Origin: an uncultured Christensenellaceae bacterium
Lineage (GTDB): Bacteria; Bacillota; Clostridia; Christensenellales; Borkfalkiaceae
Length of the DNA stretch: 60,352 nt
Assembly: GCA_910587825.1 (NCBI GenBank)
Contig: CAJUNJ010000011.1
Coordinates: 1 to 60,352 of the forward strand
Direction: 5' to 3'
Position 1 is the first letter of the stretch, and every line of letters begins with the position of its first letter. The translations under genes and the position numbers were made by a program. The notes beneath the pieces are model-generated. The model worked only from the letters and a program-made list of their open reading frames with translations, was not told the DNA's origin and ran no database searches. Of this stretch, positions 1 to 8,980 are shown one piece after another.

Positions 1-40
1 CCCCCCCCCCCCCCCCATTTTTTACAAATTACGAACATAA

Positions 41-66
41 AAAACCCCGCCGTCGGCGGGGTTTAT
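41..66 (-). terminator. Rho-independent terminator of the GH5 gene
   Basis: A ten-base-pair GC-rich stem (AAACCCCGCC / GGCGGGGTTT) with a three-base loop lies about 70 bp past the GH5 stop codon. On the minus strand it is followed by six T residues, as expected for an intrinsic terminator. Confidence 0.85.
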
Positions 67-134
67 CTATCTGTTTTACTGCGGTTTACCGTCGGTTTTC
101 GGTTTGACAGTACGACTGTCTGCCCCGCATTTAT

Positions 135-1451
135 TTAAACATCTCTTTTTTCCTGCGGTTTGCAGTATTTTGCGAAAACGCTTTCAAGCAAAGTTCCGTC
201 GGAAAAAGCGTACTTTTCGGCTTGTTCGGTCTTCAAAAGTCTGAACTTTTGTATTATCTCGTCGTAACTGTCCTTGCCCGCGTCCACTTTCTGCGCGTTG
301 CTTCCCATAACGTTTATTACGCCCCAGGGCATTTTGCCCCACACCTTGTAAGTCCAGCTTACCCAATGCCAGTCCCTGCCGTTCATAAGCGACAGAACGT
401 AATTCCAGTTGCTTAACGATGTGTAATTGGTAAACTCGCCCATTTGCAGCGGAACGCCGAAATTGCGGGAAGTTATCTCCGAAATTTTATTGCTCCAACT
501 CTTCATATAGTCGCTGCCGGCAAGCTTGTCGCCCGCATAGTGATGGAACGAGTACATACAGTTTTCCCACCCGTATTCGGACGGTTGCGGAAGGTTTGCG
601 CCGTCCCAGCAGGATTCGAAAATTACGATATGCCCGCTGTCCTCTGCGCGTATGGCGTCATAAACCCTGTCGTAAAAGTCCCAGTGGCGTTTGGTGGTTG
701 TCCCCGCCTTCTCGCCCGGTTCGTTTAAAATGTCGTATGCCGCAACCGAAGTGTTGTCCTTGTAATGTTTAGCAAGTTCGCCCCAAAGCTTGACTGTAAG
801 CCCCGTCATCTCCTCGTCCGAATAAAAGCCCACGTCGTCCTTGTTTTCTATTATCTGACCGCTGTGGTCCTGACCGTTTTGCGAACCGTAAGCGCCGTGC
901 AAATCGAGTATGGTATAAATGCCGTGGCGCGCCGCCCTTTCGACAAAGTCGTCAATGTCGGAAAAATCGTAGTTTTTGCCCGCTTCCGAATAGTCGGTAA
1001 CAGCCGCAAAATCGACGTTCATATACGAAAAGGGCAATCTGATGACGTTAATGCCCATATTTTCGCATATTTCGAAGTCCGTGTCGCTCCACCAGTCGGC
1101 GCGATACTCCGCCCAAAGTTCCTTTGTCTGCTCTTCGCCGAAACGTTCTATAAAGGTCTGCGTTAACGAACGGTAATCGTTTGACGGCGTACTGCCGTAT
1201 TTAAACCCCGTCATCCAGTGTTCGGTGACGAACAGTCCGCCCGCGTTTATTCCGCGAAGGAATACCTCTTCCCCGTCGGGGTCTACCACTTTTGTTCCGT
1301 CGACGGTAAGTTTTGGAAGCAGGGTTTTGGCGGGCGGTTTCGGCTCGCCTCCGCACGCGGAGACGGTAAAGATTGCGCACGCCGCCGTTACGGCGGCTAT
1401 AACTCCGCTTATGACTTTAAGGGCTTTCCGCCCAAAATTCGTGTTTTTCAT
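135..1451 (-). CDS. GH5-family secreted glycoside hydrolase (lipoprotein)
   Basis: Probable endo-acting beta-glucanase or mannanase of glycoside hydrolase family 5, acting outside the cell while held to the membrane by a lipid. The 438-residue protein starts with a basic, hydrophobic signal ending in a lipobox (VSAC, Cys33). The TIM barrel shows the family signatures: the acid/base glutamate in ILNEP (Glu244), His-His-Tyr at 303-305, and the nucleophile glutamate in QMGEF (Glu339). A WxxWTYK stretch follows near 362-369. The gene is divergent from the GH3 gene at 1699, and the two share a 247-bp intergenic region. Family membership is well supported. The exact substrate (cellulose, xyloglucan, mannan or mixed-linkage glucan) cannot be read from the sequence. 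Confidence 0.9.
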   Translation of the reverse strand: MKNTNFGRKALKVISGVIAAVTAACAIFTVSACGGEPKPPAKTLLPKLTVDGTKVVDPDGEEVFLRGINAGGLFVTEHWMTGFKYGSTPSNDYRSLTQTFIERFGEEQTKELWAEYRADWWSDTDFEICENMGINVIRLPFSYMNVDFAAVTDYSEAGKNYDFSDIDDFVERAARHGIYTILDLHGAYGSQNGQDHSGQIIENKDDVGFYSDEEMTGLTVKLWGELAKHYKDNTSVAAYDILNEPGEKAGTTTKRHWDFYDRVYDAIRAEDSGHIVIFESCWDGANLPQPSEYGWENCMYSFHHYAGDKLAGSDYMKSWSNKISEITSRNFGVPLQMGEFTNYTSLSNWNYVLSLMNGRDWHWVSWTYKVWGKMPWGVINVMGSNAQKVDAGKDSYDEIIQKFRLLKTEQAEKYAFSDGTLLESVFAKYCKPQEKRDV

Positions 1452-1522
1452 AGATACTCACCTTAAAATTATAATCTTTCGGGTATATTTTACACTATTT
1501 TTGTTCATTTGAAAATTATACG

Positions 1523-1535
1523 GCTGTTAAAAACA
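1523..1535. promoter_or_regulatory. Small inverted repeat in the GH5/GH3 divergent region
   Basis: CTGTT-AAA-AACAG is a perfect short palindrome between the two divergent hydrolase genes. It could be an operator half-way between their promoters. It is too short to be sure of, and no second copy was recognised in the window. Confidence 0.25.
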
Positions 1536-1597
1536 GTTTACTTTTTTTACGCTTTTATTATTCAGACTGTAAATGTAACTTTATAAAAAAGCGTATC

Positions 1598-1626
1598 TTG
1601 AAACGCAAAAAGGTTTGCTGTACTAT
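1598..1626 (+). promoter_or_regulatory. Sigma-A-type promoter of the first GH3 gene
   Basis: TTGAAA (1598-1603), a 17-bp spacer and TACTAT (1621-1626) fit a vegetative promoter. The predicted transcript has a leader of about 65 nt. The leader contains a stem TCGCGGG / CCCGCGA at 1636-1655. Confidence 0.55.
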
Positions 1627-1698
1627 ATAATCGGGTCGCGGGCGCACACCCGCGAAAAAGTCTTTCCATTCATAAAAAACAACGGAGGTTTAAAATCA

Positions 1699-4600
1699 AT
1701 GAAAGGGAAAAAATTCAAAATCGTCGCGATTGCGGTCAGCGCGGTCATACTTGCCGTCGTACTTGCCGTTAACATCGCGGTGGGCGTGCTTGCGGATTTA
1801 ATAAACAAGTTCGTCATCGGCTATGTAGAAAGTTCCAACCCCGCCGACCGCGCTGCGGGAGCGGCGCTTGCCGAACAGATTCAGGAAGAAGGTTCCGTCC
1901 TCGTCAAAAACGACGGATTGCTTCCTATGAAAAAGAGCGAAAACGGCAAAGTCAACGTGTTCGGCTGGGACAGCGTCGACTGGGTAATAAGCGGTTCGGG
2001 TTCGGGTCAGGTAAAGCCCGGCGCGGCAACAGACTTCCTTACCGCGCTTAAAAACAACGGCATAGAGTACAACGAAGCTATAACAGGTATGTACAAAAAT
2101 TTCCAGTCGCGCCGCGAATTCAGCAAAAACGGCGCACAGCCCAACGACAGTATGCCGTCCAATTCGGGTTCGCTTCACAGCTTCAATTACGAGTTCAGCA
2201 GACTTTACGAACCTAACATCGAAGACAGAAATTATTACACTTCCGAAATGTTAAGCTCTGCACAGCAGTATTCGGATACGGCAATAGTCGTAATCGGCAG
2301 AGTATCGGGCGAAAGCAACGATTCACCCAAAGTCCAGTATAAGCGCACCTCTAAGGGCGGACAGATAGTTCAGGACAATTCGAGAACTTATCTTGAAATT
2401 TCCACCGAAGAAGAAGCCCTGCTTAAATACGTTGGCAAAACGTATGAGAACGTAATAGTTCTTATCAACTCTACAAACGTAATGGAACTTGGTTTTGTTG
2501 AAAACATTCCCGGTATAGACAGCTGTCTTATAGTGTCCACGACGGGTACTTCGGGAACAAACGCCATCCCCCGCATTCTTTACAGCGACATAACCGACGC
2601 CGACGGCAACAATATAAGCGTAAGCCCTTCGGGCAAGACTGCGGACACCTGGGCATACGATTTGTCCACCTCTTCGACTTACGCAATAACGGGTTCGGGC
2701 AACGACACCACCAATTTTTACACCAACGGAAGCGGGCTGTACCCCACCACCGTACAGCACACCAACGGAAGCAGTAACGTGAGATATCAGGGCGTTGCTT
2801 ACACCGACTACCGCGAGAGCATCTATATGGGCTACAAATGGTACGAAACGGCGGACGCCGAAGGCTTCTGGGACAGCGATTACGCAAAACAAAAATGGAA
2901 TATAACCAACGGATACGACGACGTAGTGCAGTACCCGTTCGGCTTCGGGCTGTCTTATACTGAGTTCGAATGGAAAATAGACTATCTCGAACACCAGAAC
3001 AACGCGACGCTTTCCAAAAACGACATAATCAAAGTAGGCGTTACCGTAACCAACACGGGCGACGTCGCGGGTCAGGACGTAGTCCAGCTTTATTACACCC
3101 CCGAATATAAAGCGAACGGAATAGAAAAATCGGCGGTCAACCTCGGCGCGTTCGGCAAGACGACGGCAATTTTACAGCCCGGCGAACACGAATACGTTGA
3201 ACTTGAATTTGCGGTTGAAGATATGAAATCTTACGACTACGACAACGCGAATAACAACGGAGTTACGGGTTACGAACTTGAAAAGGGAACATACACCGTA
3301 ACGCTCAGAAGCGACGCGCACACCGTTGCAAACAGTAAAATGGCTTCGGGCAACAACGCGACGCTGACTTACAAAATTTCCAACGACATTCATTACGACA
3401 TAGATTCAAACTCCAAAAACCCCGTAGACAACCTCTTCACGGGCGAAGACACTACCGACGGCGTTGCCATAGACGGCAACAGCGACGGAAGCGCAACCAT
3501 AAAATATCTTTCGAGATCCAACTTTGAAGACACCTTCCCCGCGGAAATGGCGGAAAACCGTGAAATGACCGCAAAAATAAAATCGCTTAACCTTTACACC
3601 GCCGATATGGCGGAACAGTGGGCGTCAAAACACCCCGCCGACGAAGTTACGTTCGGCGACAGCTCACAGGGCGGAATAGTCGGTGAAACCGTTACGGAAA
3701 AGGACGAAAACGGAAAAGACGTAAAAGTTTACAGAATAAACGAACTGGGTATGGCTCTCGGCAAAAACTACGACGACCCGCAGTGGACGGAAGTACTCAA
3801 CCGCATAACCTTGGGCGAAATGCAAAATCTCGTTTTGCACGGCTACACGCAGACCTATGCGGTAAATTCGATAGGCAAGCCCGCAACGTTAGACCTTGAC
3901 GGCCCCAACCAGATAGGAAGCTTCTCGGGCTCCGTACCCAACACAAAGACGGGATTCAGTTCGATAGTTCTTGCGCAGAGCTGGAACACACAGCTTGCTT
4001 ACAGTATGGGACTTACGATAGGCAACGAATGCTCGCAGGCGAGCGTAAGCGGCTGGTACGGCCCCGGCATAAACGTACACCGTTCACCCTTCGGCGGACG
4101 TAACTACGAATACTATTCGGAAGACGCGTATCTTTCCGGCGTAATGTGCGCCAAGACGATTGAAGCCGCCAAAAACAAGGGCGTGTTCAGCTGGCTTAAA
4201 CACATCTGCCTGTACGAAACCGAAAGCGGACGCGACGGTATGTACACCTGGCTTACCGAACAGGCTCTGCGCGAAATATACCTCAAACCTTTCGAAATAG
4301 CGGTAAAAGACGGCGGAGCAACGGCGATAATGACTTCTTACGGACGCATAGGCGCTGTCTGGACGGGCGGAAGCGAAGCCCTTCTTACCGAACTTGTAAG
4401 AAACGAATGGGGCTTTAAGGGCTCGTTCCTTACCGACTACGCCGACCACCACGACTTTATGAACGGAGACCAGATGGTACGCGCAGGCGGCGACGTCTGG
4501 ATGGACGGCGTAAACGACACCGGCAGATTTACCAAGGAAACCTCTTCGGCAAGTTTTAAAAACGCGTTAAGAACCGCAGGCAAAAACGTTATTTACACCT

Positions 4601-4809
4601 GGCTTAACGCCCTTGCGACCAACGCCGAATATAACCAGAAGATAGCTAACGGAGAGATAAGCGACACCATTTCGATACCCTCCACTCCCGTTCTCAAATT
4701 CCGCTGGTATATTCCCGTACTCGCCGTCTTAGACGTTGCGGCTGTCGCGGGTTGCGGAGCCTGGCTGTTCATCGCATTCAGAAAAAATAAACAGGAAGAC
4801 GCCGAATAA
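1699..4809 (+). CDS. Circularly permuted GH3 beta-glucosidase-like, membrane anchored
   Basis: Large family 3 glycoside hydrolase, expected to remove terminal beta-linked sugars at the cell surface. The ATG at 1699 was chosen because AACGGAGG lies just upstream; an in-frame start at 1615 has no such site. The domain order is reversed from the usual one. The alpha/beta sandwich domain comes first (SVLVKNDGLLPM near residue 65), then a fibronectin-III-like part (near 430-540), then the TIM barrel with WYGPGINVHR and RNYEYYSEDA. The nucleophile aspartate is in FLTDY, about residue 913. This permuted order is known in GH3 enzymes of Ruminococcus and Butyrivibrio. Both ends carry a transmembrane helix (about 8-33 and 975-1000), so the enzyme domain would be tethered outside at both termini. 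The 1036-residue length is long for the family. Paralogue of the gene at 15766. Confidence 0.88.
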   Translation: MKGKKFKIVAIAVSAVILAVVLAVNIAVGVLADLINKFVIGYVESSNPADRAAGAALAEQIQEEGSVLVKNDGLLPMKKSENGKVNVFGWDSVDWVISGSGSGQVKPGAATDFLTALKNNGIEYNEAITGMYKNFQSRREFSKNGAQPNDSMPSNSGSLHSFNYEFSRLYEPNIEDRNYYTSEMLSSAQQYSDTAIVVIGRVSGESNDSPKVQYKRTSKGGQIVQDNSRTYLEISTEEEALLKYVGKTYENVIVLINSTNVMELGFVENIPGIDSCLIVSTTGTSGTNAIPRILYSDITDADGNNISVSPSGKTADTWAYDLSTSSTYAITGSGNDTTNFYTNGSGLYPTTVQHTNGSSNVRYQGVAYTDYRESIYMGYKWYETADAEGFWDSDYAKQKWNITNGYDDVVQYPFGFGLSYTEFEWKIDYLEHQNNATLSKNDIIKVGVTVTNTGDVAGQDVVQLYYTPEYKANGIEKSAVNLGAFGKTTAILQPGEHEYVELEFAVEDMKSYDYDNANNNGVTGYELEKGTYTVTLRSDAHTVANSKMASGNNATLTYKISNDIHYDIDSNSKNPVDNLFTGEDTTDGVAIDGNSDGSATIKYLSRSNFEDTFPAEMAENREMTAKIKSLNLYTADMAEQWASKHPADEVTFGDSSQGGIVGETVTEKDENGKDVKVYRINELGMALGKNYDDPQWTEVLNRITLGEMQNLVLHGYTQTYAVNSIGKPATLDLDGPNQIGSFSGSVPNTKTGFSSIVLAQSWNTQLAYSMGLTIGNECSQASVSGWYGPGINVHRSPFGGRNYEYYSEDAYLSGVMCAKTIEAAKNKGVFSWLKHICLYETESGRDGMYTWLTEQALREIYLKPFEIAVKDGGATAIMTSYGRIGAVWTGGSEALLTELVRNEWGFKGSFLTDYADHHDFMNGDQMVRAGGDVWMDGVNDTGRFTKETSSASFKNALRTAGKNVIYTWLNALATNAEYNQKIANGEISDTISIPSTPVLKFRWYIPVLAVLDVAAVAGCGAWLFIAFRKNKQEDAE

Positions 4810-4824
4810 GGCGCAAAAATCCGT

Positions 4825-4858
4825 AAGCGCACCCCAGAATGGGGTGCGCTTATATTTT
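4825..4858 (+). terminator. Terminator of the first GH3 gene
   Basis: An eleven-base-pair stem, AAGCGCACCCC / GGGGTGCGCTT, is followed by TATATTTT. It lies 16 bp past the GH3 stop codon. It also faces the end of the convergent solute-binding gene. Confidence 0.85.
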
Positions 4859-4877
4859 ACAATTTATCGGTTTTATT

Positions 4878-6293
4878 TCAGTCCTCTATGCGCGAAAGAC
4901 GGTTTTCCGTGAACTCGCGCTCCTGTGCTTGAAGAAGGGCGACGACGTCTGTCTCGTTGGGGTTGAATATCATATCTGCGTATAGCTTGTCCAGTACGCC
5001 GTTGAGGGCGTTGCGGTAGTACGGTTCTCCCTTACGCTTAAAGTCGTCGAACTTTATAAAAAATTCACTGAAATATCTCTCGTCATAGTTTTTGTAATTT
5101 GCGTAAAGCTGTTCGCGTTTTGCGGAATATTCGCCTTCCAGCCACACCGCAGGCGACGGAAATACGGGGATATCCCGTGCGTAAAGCGCGGACAGCCGCT
5201 TTTCCGACGAAGCGAAGGCAACTTCCCCCGCGTCCGCCCCGTAGCCGAGATATGCAAGCAGTCTGAATACACCTTCCGCTACGTCTGCGCTTGCCCCGCC
5301 GTTAACCGCAAATATTTTACAGCCCTGCACCGCGCGGCTCTGCACGCCGTCCGCCGACGGCAACGGCACGAACGCAACGTTGCCTTTAAGCGAGGGATAT
5401 GCAGCCAGCGCGGAGGCAAGCAGATTGCTTTCGCAAAAGGCGACCGCAACTTCCCCGCCGCTCATTTTGACAGCCCACTCGTCGTAGCCGTAAGGCAAAC
5501 TTGCGTCGATATAGCCGTCCTGAACGGAATTTTTGACCCAGCGCAACGCTTCGCCGAACGCCTGCCCCGACAGGTCGAGCGACCAGCCGTCTTCCCCCTT
5601 TACTTCGAGATAACCCCCGCCGTAGTTGTAACTTAAATCCGCGTAAATTTTTCCGCAACGGGCGTCGCCCGAAGGCAGAAAAAGCCCGTATGCGCCGCTG
5701 CCTTGCGCAACCTTTTCAAACGCGGACGTAAGCTTTGCGAAGGTGTCGGGATACAGCGGGGAACCGTGTACGTCGTACAGAATATACTCCCCGCCCTGCG
5801 ATTTGGAAATTACGCCCGCCTCGTAAAGCAGGGGAAGATTGAGCACCATACCCGCCGCATACTGTTCGTAAGGCACTCCGCCGACCGCGCCGTCAACCGA
5901 AATTTCGGAAAGTATATTGCCGTCTGCGGCGGAAAGCCAGCCGTATCTTGCAAGATAGGGCGCAACGTCGAGAAAATAGCCGTTTTTAAGTGCGCTTTTT
6001 GCAAACATTGCGTCGGCTTCGAAAACTGCGGGAAGCTGACCGGAAGCAAACTTGGCGGTCACCGTATCTTCCGAATATTCGTACGGCGAAGATACAAGTT
6101 CGTACTGCGGATACATTTTTTCGAACCCGCGCTTTACTTCAAGGTAATATTCTCTGTCCGCGGAAGAACCTCCGCCCCACATACCCACGCTTATAACCGT
6201 TTTGCCGTCGGGCTTTGCGCAGGACGGGAACACAACCGAGGTAACGGCTAACGCCGCCGCAAGCGCGGTAAATTTTAATTTTTTTAAGTTCAT
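4878..6293 (-). CDS. Extracellular solute-binding lipoprotein (sugar ABC type)
   Basis: Resembles family 1 solute-binding proteins, which capture oligosaccharides outside the membrane and hand them to an ABC permease. The start at 6293 is set by a GGAGG 9-10 bp upstream and by the signal peptide that follows; longer in-frame starts lack both. The 470-residue product has a lipobox-like end of signal (FPSC, Cys25). Next comes the typical opening strand VISVGMWGG and a cleft-type body (KFASGQLPAVFEAD, GGEVAVAFCESN). No permease or ATPase subunit is present nearby, so it is an orphan here. It might serve a distant transporter or act as the ligand carrier for the neighbouring sensors. It is divergent from the Cache sensor gene with only 38 bp between start codons. 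Confidence 0.8.
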   Translation of the reverse strand: MNLKKLKFTALAAALAVTSVVFPSCAKPDGKTVISVGMWGGGSSADREYYLEVKRGFEKMYPQYELVSSPYEYSEDTVTAKFASGQLPAVFEADAMFAKSALKNGYFLDVAPYLARYGWLSAADGNILSEISVDGAVGGVPYEQYAAGMVLNLPLLYEAGVISKSQGGEYILYDVHGSPLYPDTFAKLTSAFEKVAQGSGAYGLFLPSGDARCGKIYADLSYNYGGGYLEVKGEDGWSLDLSGQAFGEALRWVKNSVQDGYIDASLPYGYDEWAVKMSGGEVAVAFCESNLLASALAAYPSLKGNVAFVPLPSADGVQSRAVQGCKIFAVNGGASADVAEGVFRLLAYLGYGADAGEVAFASSEKRLSALYARDIPVFPSPAVWLEGEYSAKREQLYANYKNYDERYFSEFFIKFDDFKRKGEPYYRNALNGVLDKLYADMIFNPNETDVVALLQAQEREFTENRLSRIED

Positions 6294-6296
6294 ATA

Positions 6297-6325
6297 TTGA
6301 AATTGCCTCCGCGCCGTGTTATAAT
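6297..6325 (+). promoter_or_regulatory. Promoter giving a leaderless Cache-sensor transcript
   Basis: TTGAAA (6297-6302), a 17-bp spacer and TATAAT (6320-6325) make a near-ideal sigma-A promoter. The next ATG (6332) begins seven bases past the -10 box, where transcription should start. It overlaps the ribosome-binding site of the divergent solute-binding gene. Confidence 0.75.
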
Positions 6326-6331
6326 GTAAGT

Positions 6332-7291
6332 ATGTTTTCAAAGACGGGAAAAAGAATTTACGCAACGCTGATGATTATATCCGCCGCGCTTATAATATTG
6401 ATTATTCTGCCGAGTATATTTATGTTTACGGATATGCTTACAAAGACATTCGAAACGACGGCAAGGCGCAAACTTGACAGAATCTTTTCTTCAAGCCGCA
6501 CGTACGTCGACTCCATACTGTCCGTAACAGACAACCTTGCTTACAATCCGGAGATAATAAATACGGTAAGCGGACGGCAGTCCGGAACGTTGACTTCCGT
6601 GCTTGACGGCGCGCGCACCTATTCGCAGTACATAAACGCCATAACCGTTTACGGTACGGACGGCAGAATTTACACTTCGTCGGGAGTATTGGACCCGCCC
6701 GTATTGCAAGACCTTATGCTTGACGAAAGCATATCCGCGTTTTTCGCAGACGCATATTCCGAAGATTTCGTATCTATGCGCACATCCCACATAATAAAAA
6801 TGTACGACGGTTCCCCCTACGACGAAAAGCAGGGAATTATAAGCTGTTGCCGCAAAATTTACGACGGCGGCGAAGTGACGGGCTATATATTCTCCGACAT
6901 AATTCCGCAGTCGCTGTTTTCCTATTTCGATTACACCAACGACCCCAGACTGAAAAACTGCGCCGTTATGGTAACTTTCGACGGCGGATATTTTGCTTCC
7001 GCATATTCCGAAAAAATAATAGAATGTCTCAATTCGCCCAACGGTTCTTTTAAAAACGGCAGACTTTCGCTTACGGGTATGCGCAACTTTTACGGCGGAA
7101 CGATACGTATTGCCGTCCCCGTCGCCACCCTGTACACCGCAACGGCGATAATAGGTGCGGTACTCGTATGCACGGGCGCGGCGCTTATGGTATTCGCTCA
7201 TTTCTGTGCAAGGCGCACGGCGCGTTCAGTAACGGGCAGACTTGACGGTCTGCTTGAAAAGATGACCTCTTCCGCCGACAGATTCGCCTGA
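6332..7291 (+). CDS. Truncated Cache-domain sensor without kinase
   Basis: Looks like the sensory half of a YesM-type histidine kinase. It has a transmembrane helix (about 10-36), an extracellular Cache-like domain (about 45-265), a second helix (about 267-292), and the first residues of a HAMP-like linker. It then stops at residue 319, so no histidine-kinase or ATPase domain exists. The gene starts at or very near its promoter's transcription start and has no Shine-Dalgarno sequence. Its stop codon touches the stop codon of the convergent full-length kinase: the palindrome TGATCA (7289-7294) supplies both. It may be a degenerate kinase, a decoy, or an accessory ligand-binding subunit. The function is not known. 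Confidence 0.7.
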   Translation: MFSKTGKRIYATLMIISAALIILIILPSIFMFTDMLTKTFETTARRKLDRIFSSSRTYVDSILSVTDNLAYNPEIINTVSGRQSGTLTSVLDGARTYSQYINAITVYGTDGRIYTSSGVLDPPVLQDLMLDESISAFFADAYSEDFVSMRTSHIIKMYDGSPYDEKQGIISCCRKIYDGGEVTGYIFSDIIPQSLFSYFDYTNDPRLKNCAVMVTFDGGYFASAYSEKIIECLNSPNGSFKNGRLSLTGMRNFYGGTIRIAVPVATLYTATAIIGAVLVCTGAALMVFAHFCARRTARSVTGRLDGLLEKMTSSADRFA

Positions 7292-8980
7292 TCAGATACG
7301 TTTGGCAACCCTTACGGTAACCTTCGTTCCACTGCCCTTATGCGAAATAATTTCAAGTCCGTATTTTTCCCCGTATTCGAGTTTTACGCGTTCGTTGACG
7401 TTGTAAAGCCCGTATCCGCCGAGTCCGGACTTATTTTTTTTGCCTGACAAAATATCGTCGGGAACGTCGAAGCCCGCGCCGTCGTCGGTAACTTCAAATA
7501 TTATATCACCGTCGGAAAGGTAAGTTTTTATCGTCATATTGCCTTTACCTTCCACAAACGCATATTTTAAGGCGTTTTCTACCACGGGCTGTAAAATAAG
7601 TTTAAGCACTTTGTATTTTACAAGACTTTCGTCTGTTTCGAATTTTACGCTTACCTTGTCGGGAAAGCGTATTTTGTCTATTTCGAGATAATGTTCCGTA
7701 AGTTCAAGCTCTTCCCCCACGGTTATAAACTTATCGCCCTTATGCAGCGAAAGCCTGAAAAACTTTGCAAGGTTTACCGCAAGATTTTCTATTTCGGGTT
7801 CTTTTTTTATTTTAGCCATCCAGGTGACCGCGTCGAGAGTATTGTACAGGAAGTGGGGATTTATCTGCATTTGCAGGGCGTCGAGTTCGAGTTTTCGCTG
7901 AGTTTCGGCGTCTTCGCGGCTCTTTTGCATTAATTCGAAAATATGGGTAATCATTTCGTCGTATTTTTCTTCAAGTCCGTAAAGCTCGTCGCCCGCGTTC
8001 TTTTTAAGCCTGCCCTTTTCGCCCGTGCGTATTGTTTCGTCAATTTCGGAATGAAGCCGCGCTATCGGCTTAGACAGTTTTTTCGCCCTTATAACGGCAA
8101 CCAGAACGCCCGCCGAAAACATTGCGACGGCGACCGCGATAAGTATATAGGTAAGCGCTTCGAAAGTGCCGTAATAGTACGCGTAGTCGAGAACGCTGAC
8201 AAGCGAGAAGCCGAAGCCGTACCGTGAGTTTATGTTTGCCATAGGGCTGACGAGAATTATTTTGCGCGAACCGTCCATTTTCATCGTCTGCATACTCGCC
8301 TGCCCGTCGAGGCTGTACATATTGTCATAGTAGAAGTATTTTCCGACGTAATCCTTATCTTCGTGCGAAAAAACGTAACCGTCCGTACGTATTATATACG
8401 AATAACCTACCTCCGTGCCGAAAAGCGAAAGGGCGTTGCCGACCGCAGTTTCGGGCATAAAGAACACAAAACATCCCTCCGCGGAAGTAACGTCGTTACT
8501 CATATAGACCGCGAAGGAATGGCAACCGTTTTTATAACCGCCCGTAAAGACCTTGTTGCGCTGTTTTTCGGCTTCGATAAACACGTCTTCGGAAGGGCTT
8601 GCGTAACCGTTTACCGACAGATAACCGCTTTTGTCCCGCCAGCCTATATCGGCAAAGAAGCCCTCCGCACGCGATTGTTCCACAAGCTCCTGCAACGACT
8701 GTGAGCGCACGGCGTAACTGTTGCCGCTTCCAAGCCCGTCAAGCGTAAGCGCGTTTTCGGGACGGGTCATTCTTGCGTAAGTGTATGCAACCTCGTCTAT
8801 TACCGCAACGACGCTTTTGTCTAAGTCCTCGTGGAAAGAATAGATGCTGTCGCGTATGTAACCGCGCATATATACGTTCATAGAAATCTGGACGGCGCCT
8901 AACATTATGAGAAAAATGAACGTAAGCGCCGCCGTAAACGTTATTATGAACTTTGTACTTAATTTACTTTTCATCTTCAT
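7292..8980 (-). CDS. YesM-like sensor histidine kinase
   Basis: Membrane sensor kinase of the class that controls carbohydrate-use genes in Bacillota. The 562-residue protein has a first helix (about 12-33), an extracellular double-Cache-like region, a second helix (about 275-297), and a HAMP linker. The phospho-acceptor box INPHFLYN follows with His376. The ATP-binding domain has its N box at VVENALKY (Asn469) and G box DDGAGFD (about 499-505). The coding region overlaps the end of the upstream response-regulator gene by 17 bp, so the two are translated together. It probably senses a sugar or a sugar-loaded binding protein for the surrounding glycan locus (inference from context). Confidence 0.93.
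   Translation of the reverse strand: MKMKSKLSTKFIITFTAALTFIFLIMLGAVQISMNVYMRGYIRDSIYSFHEDLDKSVVAVIDEVAYTYARMTRPENALTLDGLGSGNSYAVRSQSLQELVEQSRAEGFFADIGWRDKSGYLSVNGYASPSEDVFIEAEKQRNKVFTGGYKNGCHSFAVYMSNDVTSAEGCFVFFMPETAVGNALSLFGTEVGYSYIIRTDGYVFSHEDKDYVGKYFYYDNMYSLDGQASMQTMKMDGSRKIILVSPMANINSRYGFGFSLVSVLDYAYYYGTFEALTYILIAVAVAMFSAGVLVAVIRAKKLSKPIARLHSEIDETIRTGEKGRLKKNAGDELYGLEEKYDEMITHIFELMQKSREDAETQRKLELDALQMQINPHFLYNTLDAVTWMAKIKKEPEIENLAVNLAKFFRLSLHKGDKFITVGEELELTEHYLEIDKIRFPDKVSVKFETDESLVKYKVLKLILQPVVENALKYAFVEGKGNMTIKTYLSDGDIIFEVTDDGAGFDVPDDILSGKKNKSGLGGYGLYNVNERVKLEYGEKYGLEIISHKGSGTKVTVRVAKRI

Noticed and set aside
1615..1698. Upstream start for the first GH3 protein
   Set aside because: It begins inside the -10 region of the promoter and would add 28 residues with no ribosome-binding site. 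The ATG at 1699 has AACGGAGG.
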